Shown: piece by piece, positions 58,652 through 64,000 of the stretch
Position numbering within the stretch: the first letter of the stretch is position 1
How the letters are laid out: the number at the start of each line of letters is the position of its first letter
From: Moniliella sp. 'wahieum'
Lineage: Eukaryota > Basidiomycota > Moniliellomycetes > Moniliellales > Moniliellaceae
NCBI GenBank assembly: GCA_003971905.1
Contig: RSEE01000020.1
Location: 62,001-126,000, forward strand
Direction: 5' to 3'
Length of the DNA: 64,000 nucleotides
Made by a program: the position numbers and the translations under genes
Notes under the pieces: generated by a model
What the model saw: only the letters and a program-made list of their open reading frames with translations
Databases searched by the model: none
What the model was told of the DNA's origin: nothing

Positions 58652-60540
58652 CTACACAGTGGCACGAAGGAGAGTGCGCGGCTTGAGGCGCCGGCGGTAG
58701 GCCTCTTCCGTCGAAGGGATGCGAATGGGCCCAATTTGTCCCCCTGGGCTTTCTGGATGGATCTTTTCGTAGAACAGGAGATACGCGCTTTGCCCCAAAC
58801 ACCTCCTCTAATGAACAAGGTCGCACGTCGGCATCAGAGATGCGCAGCCACTCTTCTCTCTTGGGGTCGACAAGAGCATCCTCAAATTCGTCCGCCTCGG
58901 CAGACGAGGAGGGTCGTCGACGAAAAGCAATGTAGTGCCCATAGCCGTGCATCCCCAAATGAACCACGACTGCCATCAGACGATACATCTCGGCCCGCTC
59001 ATAGACTTGCAACTCTGCCCTCAGTGCGTCCAACTTGGCCTCAGAAGACCGAGCAGCGATGTCTGTCCCTTCCCCAGGCTCAGCGCAAGGGCTTCCTCAT
59101 CCGAAATGCGCGGTTCGAAACATCCTTGCGGAGGCAAACACAAGGTCTCGGGGAATGGGATAAAGGCCGAATTCTTCACCGCACCACCTGCGAAGAAAGA
59201 AGAACGAGACAAATGGATTGGGAGAACCTCTCCGCCACGGAGGAGGGTCTGACGGGTGGCAGCCATGTTCGGGAACCGGTCCCCTCGTGTGCGCAGCTCG
59301 GACCATAGTTCCTCGTGATCAGACTCGTCCAGTGGAGACGTAACCATGCCCTGATTTGTCTCAGAGAGGGGGACCCCCATCTCTTCCACCTCGTCTTCAC
59401 TCAAGTTGTCCCGTAAGATCCGTTCGACTTGTTGAAGCACCCGCTTAATGTGAGCAATTTGCGCTTTGGGATCTACACAGTCGCCCTTGTCCTTCTTGGG
59501 TTTCTTCTTTTTTCGCTTCTTGCCCGATACCGAAAGGCGGCCCACGTCCCCATTCGGCGTTTCCCCTTGCTCAATATCCCTGAGCTCCAATAACCGGGAA
59601 GAAAGACGGACCTGGGTACGTCTTACGCTGCAGCGCCAACAGGTCCATTCCACGCGCTCTTCTTGTCCCCAGCGGACCAGGGAGGAAACCAAGTCAGCCT
59701 CCGGCGTTAGCTCCAATACCGGTGAGGAGGTAACCCGCATACCTGCTGTGTAACCACAAACCAGGCAGCGTGTCATCCTTCCTACGAGACTTTGGAGCGC
59801 GGAGAATTTCTCTCTTGTTGTGGCGGGGAGAAAGGGAGAAAGGCCCGCAGCCCACCTCGCAGGAGCCGGGTGTACTCGACGCGGTACCGCTGTGTACGAT
59901 CTTGCTCTTCCTGCAAGGCATCCAGCAGGAGCAAAAGCAGTTCATGTGCATCTTGCTGTTCATGGGCACCCGTCAGCGTGCGCGTGCTCCATCCCCCCGG
60001 CTTGGGGGCAGAGAGGGCACGAGCGACGGCAGTTACGTGGATCGCCCATGGGCGCGAACGGGGCCCATTGAGCTCATCCCACAGGTCCCCACTCGCTTGT
60101 AACACAGGCGCCGACAGTTCGCTCTCCCCTGCCCGTCTTCGGGCATTCTCCACTTCCTCCACGAAGCGTGGAACACTAGCCAGGGCTTGGAGAGTGGAGT
60201 TCATAAAACACGTGTTTCCTGCATTGTAGATGCCAGGGAGGTAGCCGCCGCGTCTCGTGGGTGGAGGCGGGGGGGTGGGGGGAGCAAAGCGCGCCCACAC
60301 ACCCGATGCGCTAGGGGTCAAGCCGACGCCTAGCATAACAACCAAGAGGGCAAGGAGTGTGAGGAGGCCCACAACGAGGTTACTCGGGGGAGTCCACAGA
60401 GACGATGCTGGCACGGATACGGTAACAATGGGCTGGAGATGGGGCCAGTTGATGCCCATCGGCCCTCGGCTGGTAGCGGGGAGCAAGGGCGTTGGGAAGG
60501 CGTGTGATGGTGGGTGCAAGCAAACATTGCCACTGGCCAT
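58652..60540 (-). CDS. UBP16: Ubiquitin-specific protease, membrane-anchored (UBP16/USP30 type)
   Basis: A Cys deubiquitinase. The ATG at 60540 opens MASGNVCLHPPSHAFPTP; a membrane helix follows (LVVGLLTLLALLVVMLGVGL), as in Ubp16/USP30 of the mitochondrial outer membrane. The Cys box is GGYLPGIYNAGNTCFMNSTL, with Ala in place of the usual Leu before GNTC. Next are GAHEQQDAHELLLLLLDALQ (QQDAHE box) and, after frame breaks, two zinc-ribbon CxxC pairs (RCLVCGYTAG and TCWRCSVRR). A charged insert (KKRKKKKPKKDKGD) follows. The His box is YRLMAVVVHLGMHGYGHYIA and the end reads EEWLRISDADVRPCSLEEVF. The likely C-terminus EEAYRRRLKPRTLLRATV stops at 58652. The mitochondrial location is by family analogy. 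Confidence 0.9.
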
Positions 60541-60734
60541 CCTACAACGCAGCCAGCTGTGTTCCCCAGCTCATCGATCTCATCGTCGACTGGCTACTGC
60601 CGAAACAATCACTCGATCACCGGGATCACCGATCACCACTGTAGGACAACTAACTGCCTTGCCAGCCCAATTCCGCTCCAGTTTCAATTCTTCTGGTGAC
60701 CCCCCACCACCACCAGCCCAAGTCCCCGCCGACA
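60541..60734. promoter_or_regulatory. Divergent promoter region of UBP16-type and FMC1 genes
   Basis: 194 bp between the ATGs, including ATCGATCTCATCG (60572-60584) and several GATCACCG repeats (60615-60640). Confidence 0.6.
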
Positions 60735-61083
60735 ATGGCCGCGGTGCTCAACGACGCTTTGCACTCCATCGCACGGCACGTGGCGCCCTCAACGCCATTG
60801 GCGCGCTACGTAGCGGCGGTGCTCGCGCCTGCTGCCGAAACGTCTTCCCCGGCGGCAGCGGTGGTGCGGACGGCAACAAACCTGGACCTGTTCCTCAGCC
60901 ACCAGGCGACCCATGCCGTACGTCTTGCGGGTAGCCCCATGGGCAGGACTGGATACTAACAGCAGTGCGTAGGAGCTGGTGGCCAGGTACAACCCCACCC
61001 TCTCCGCAGACGAGGAGGAGCGTGTGCGGCTGACGGCGCGGCGGGTGGGGCTGGACGTGCCGAAGGACGCGAAGCATGACTGA
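60735..61083 (+). CDS. FMC1: ATP synthase assembly factor FMC1 (LYR-like)
   Basis: A mitochondrial protein needed for assembly of the F1 sector through Atp12 (yeast knowledge). Exon 1 (60735-60917, 61 codons) encodes MAAVLNDALHSIARHVAPST and NLDLFLSHQATHA. The intron 60918-60972 (GTACGT donor, ATACTAAC branch, GCGTAG acceptor) is in phase 0. Exon 2 (60973-61083) encodes ELVARYNPTLSADEEERVRL and TARRVGLDVPKDAKHD, the diagnostic FMC1 C-terminus. Total 97 residues, usual for the family. No frame break, so the reading is clean. Confidence 0.92.
60918..60972 (+). other. Intron in FMC1
   Basis: A 55-nt intron, GTACGT donor, ATACTAAC branch site, TAG acceptor. A nearer CAG (60962-60964) would break the frame, so the TAG at 60970-60972 is chosen. 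Confidence 0.85.
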
Positions 61084-61586
61084 GACGACACTGCCGTGCG
61101 GCTAGCAGACTAGCAGCACAGTGTATAATCACACGCTGGAACTTGTCTCGTGGCCCTGTCCAATTCCATCGAGCCCGTCTAACCTAGTGCATCCGGCATC
61201 CAATCCATTCGAGTGCTCCTCGGCGGCATGGCCGGCTGGGCGGGGCGAGGGGCTGGGACGGTGGAAGCGGGGCGGGTATAGTAGGCTGCGGATGGCGCTG
61301 ATGCTCAATGTTCAATGTTTAGTGTTCAAACGTTCAGTGCCCTCGGGCTTCGGCGTGGGCTGCTGGCCGCTGTGCCTGCTGGCCGCGAGCAGAGCAGGTG
61401 GAGTGCGCGGCGCACCCAGCGGCGCACCCACCCGCACATTCGCTTGCGCTTGGTCAGCCCAGCTTGCCTAGCCGCCGCGCTCTTACCGCACCAGCCCCCG
61501 CCAGGCCCACGTCCGTTCCCCCCGCCGCTCCTCTCCCCTCTCCTCCGGCCTCCCCTGCCTCCCGCCGCCCCCGCCCACCTGGCAGG
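61084..61586. other. Intergenic region
   Basis: 503 bp between FMC1 and the hydrolase gene. Contains CAATGTTCAATGTTTAGTGT (61307-61326) and a pyrimidine-rich stretch before the next ATG. Confidence 0.5.
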
Positions 61587-63583
61587 ATGGCGCCCAGAGC
61601 TCCCGGCATGCGTGCCGCCCTGCTCCGCCACCTGGGCCTCGCCATCATGCGCTGCGTCACCTTTTCCATCTGGGTGCAGGTGCCGCTCTGGTGGGCCTTC
61701 GGCCTCCTCTACCTCCTCTACCTCCTCAGCCCCTGGGCCGTGCTTCCAGCGGGGCTGGTGCGCATTCTCGACGCCCACCCATACACCGCCTGCGCTCTCT
61801 TTGTCTACAGTTGCGCCGAGAACGCCTTCTCCCTGTATTACCAGTACCTGTGCCATCTCATCCAGCAGCCCGGTCCACGCCCCATGTATGGCCGCCGCTT
61901 CTTGCGGTATGTGCTCTCTCGTGCTCTCGACTCCGGCATGTTCCCCACCGCCGATGGCTCTCACCCTCGTCGCATCAGCTCTGTCCCCAGTCACGCGGCC
62001 GACTCGACGCACACGCCTTGGAGCCCATTGAGGTCCTCCAGCCGAGCCCACACCCCAGCCGAGTCCCCAGCCCTAGCCCCAACGTGACTCTCAACACGTC
62101 TGAGCAAGAGCGAAATGAGCGCGTACGCCGTCTTCGGCGCGTGTCCTACGTCCCGGCATTTGTCGACGATCGCCTAGCCGCCGATGATCCGCGTGCCCAA
62201 TCTTTTGCCCAGGAACAGGGCATGTGGTACTGGAGCCCCCATCTCACAATTTGACCCGGCGGGACGTGGAGCATTGGCTTGCATGGCGCTATATGGCATG
62301 CATCTTGCCGATCTTGAGGCAGAAGCAAGCGACCCGCATTCCCAAGCCCGCAATGCCAACGCATCCCCTGCTCCACCCTCCTGGTCCGAACCCCAAGGCC
62401 GTCGGCCGGGGCTGGTGGATGTGATTCCTCGGCGTAAGGATACGCGGGAATGGGAACATGTCGAGACGCGCGCACGACCTGGGGAATGGAACGACCCCGT
62501 CCATGGCAACGGCTAGACTTTTTGCGCTATTGCCGTGAACTGATTGAGGCTCGCCAAGGATTTAGCCTTCCTCTCCAAATTGAAGGGAGGGATCCAAAGT
62601 GGCTCATGAAGGACCCCACAACGGGGGAAGTGATGCACCGTGTCATGCGTCTCACTATTGATCCCGTCCGTACCACAGCGCGGCCACTTTTATTATACCT
62701 CTTAGTCAACTCGTTGAGCTATCTCGAGATCGCCTGGGTGCGCCGTCATGGGTTTCAACAAGAACAAGAGGGACGCTTGCGTTACCTCATTTACCGCCCA
62801 TCTGGCTGGACTCCTGAAAAAGCTGCCAAGGACCAAACCTCCTTCACTCGCCCTCTGGTCGTCTTTCACGGGCTTGGTATCGGGCTGGCGCAGTATGACT
62901 CGGTGCTCAAGCTCCTAGTCCAAACCCCCGAGTTTAAGGACCGACCCATTCTCGTCCCTCGGCAAGATCAAATCTCCATGTCAATCTTTAGCCGAGACTA
63001 CCTGGATCCGCTGGCGCACCACGAGACCACCCAGTACTTGCATCACATTATGGCCCGCGAGGGCTGGCTTGACCCCAAGGTAGGAATTGAAATCCTGGGG
63101 CACTCGTGGGGTACGATTGTAGCGTCGTGGACGCTCAAGTCGATGAACACGTTGGTCAAGCGATGCTGTCTGGTGGATCCCGTCTGTTTCCAGCTGTGGG
63201 TCCCGCACGTATGCTTTAATTTTGTCTATCGCCGTGCCGACGACGCGATTTCCCTGATGATGCGGTACTTTGTGGCGCGCGAGGTGGGCACGGCCAACGT
63301 GCTGTGTCGCTACTTTGATTGGTCCTCCAACATTCTCTGGCCCGAGGAGATCCCCTGCCTCGACGATCCCAACCGGGTGCTCATCATGCTGGCGACGAAC
63401 GATGCCATTCTAGATTATAAGAGCAACTACGACTACCTGGCTGCTCATGGCATGCGCGACTTTAGCCAAGGCGGTGGACTGTTTGTTGGCCCCGGGCTGG
63501 CCCATGGCGAGCTGCTCCTGCCTCACTGCCAGGGTCTCGAACTCATTCACCAGTTCTTTACCCAGAAGAGAAAGGCAGAGTAG
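61587..63583 (+). CDS. Membrane-linked alpha/beta hydrolase
   Basis: A serine hydrolase with an N-terminal membrane region. The ATG at 61587 gives MAPRAPGMRAALLRHLGLAI, then two hydrophobic segments (VQVPLWWAFGLLYLLYLLSP and VYSCAENAFSLYYQYLCHL). A disordered Ser/Pro linker follows and probably one intron near 61906-61990 (GTATGT donor, CCCCAG acceptor). The long open frame 62450-63583 holds the lid-like LDFLRYCRELIEARQGFSLP, LLYLLVNSLSYLEIAWVRRH and the hydrolase core: RPLVVFHGLGIGLAQYD (oxyanion HG), EILGHSWGTIVASW (nucleophile Ser), LIMLATNDAILDY (acid) and GPGLAHGELLLPH (His). Stop at 63581. The family resembles uncharacterised fungal hydrolases. Substrate unknown; lipid or ester is likely. 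AATAAA lies 80 bp downstream. Confidence 0.88.
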
Positions 63584-63662
63584 CCCCCATGTATTCCCTC
63601 ATCGATCCTCATCGATCATCTTTCATGCATATGTGTCTTCTCGCTCTTCTCTCGATGTAGCA

Positions 63663-63668
63663 AATAAA
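63663..63668 (+). terminator. Polyadenylation signal of the hydrolase gene
   Basis: AATAAA, 80 bp after the stop codon of the alpha/beta hydrolase gene. Confidence 0.6.
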
Positions 63669-64000
63669 ACGGGGCTAGACTCGATCGGTTCGCCTTTTGG
63701 CCAGCCACGGAGAGCGATAATCGATAATCGATAAGGGACGCGAAGAGTGCGTACCCAAATTACTGACACTCCAAGCGCAGCGGGGCAACGGGAGTTCTAC
63801 TATGTTGCTGATAACCCGTCGGTGCATCATTCTCCAATATCTGCCTCCCTCTGCAGTGGAGAGGAAACGAATATATTCTTGACTTGCCTACTTAGCTCAC
63901 ATATGAATAGCAGTGTGCACTCTGCAACACACCATCAACTGCCTGTGCTCTGGTGTTCGACACAATTCTCGTTCCAACAATTAACGTTCAACTTGAACAA
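63669..64000. other. Right-end intergenic DNA
   Basis: No gene. Contains two GATAATCGATAATCGATA-type palindromes (63714-63734) and ends with GTTCAACTTGAACAA (63986-64000). Confidence 0.5.

Overview
This window looks like nuclear DNA of a filamentous or yeast-like fungus, most likely a basidiomycete. Genes are mostly 1-4 kb, with short introns (about 50-220 nt). Most donors read GTACGT or GTACGC, and several introns have CTAAC-type branch sites. Coding DNA is GC-rich. The gene set is a typical fungal mix: an RCK/Srk1-type kinase, an AAAP permease, a GMC oxidoreductase, FMC1, an alpha-arrestin with a PY motif, secreted and GPI-type enzymes, and three tRNA genes. The placement in Basidiomycota is inferred from intron style and family mix; no rDNA is present to confirm it.

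A major caveat is sequence accuracy. Almost every conserved gene, including the essential splicing helicase PRP22, is broken into two to many frames. The breaks sit mostly at homopolymers, and the missing motif residues reappear in the neighbouring frame. I read this as uncorrected indel error in the assembly rather than mass pseudogenisation. CDS entries therefore give the outer limits of each gene, with introns stated where I can see them.

Layout. 1-4 kb: a secreted subtilase (running off the left edge) and an RCK-type kinase, both on the minus strand. 4.4-8.2 kb: an accessory island with a broken non-LTR-type reverse transcriptase element, a 70-90 bp repeat on both of its sides, a very G-rich block, a minisatellite and a double hairpin. 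8.4-14.3 kb: gene-poor, with an intron-containing tRNA-Lys, one hypothetical gene and two structured inverted repeats. 14.3-30.4 kb: minus-strand genes only (a CMGC-like pseudokinase, an AAAP amino-acid permease, an SV2/sugar-type MFS transporter, a PITH-domain protein, a coiled-coil hypothetical protein and a secreted lipase-like hydrolase). 31.5-35.4 kb: a Topors-like RING protein and an alpha-arrestin in tail-to-tail array. 36-42.5 kb: tRNA-Ala, WDR70 and PRP22 (divergent pair), tRNA-Asp. 43.5-49.3 kb: a GMC oxidoreductase, a bifunctional PFK-2/FBPase-2, and a serine palmitoyltransferase small subunit. 50-57.4 kb: an aminotransferase, RPS25, a GPI-type PLC-like phosphodiesterase and a methyltransferase carrying an Asn/Ser repeat insert. 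58.6-63.6 kb: a membrane-anchored USP16/30-type deubiquitinase divergent from FMC1, then a membrane-linked alpha/beta hydrolase.

No single pathway cluster is evident; most genes are housekeeping or secretory. The most noteworthy observations are an RPS25 start codon split by an intron (A|TG), a pseudokinase with both catalytic Lys and Asp replaced by Asn, the repeat-flanked retroelement island, the GTACGY donor preference, and several short palindromic motifs recurring in intergenic DNA.
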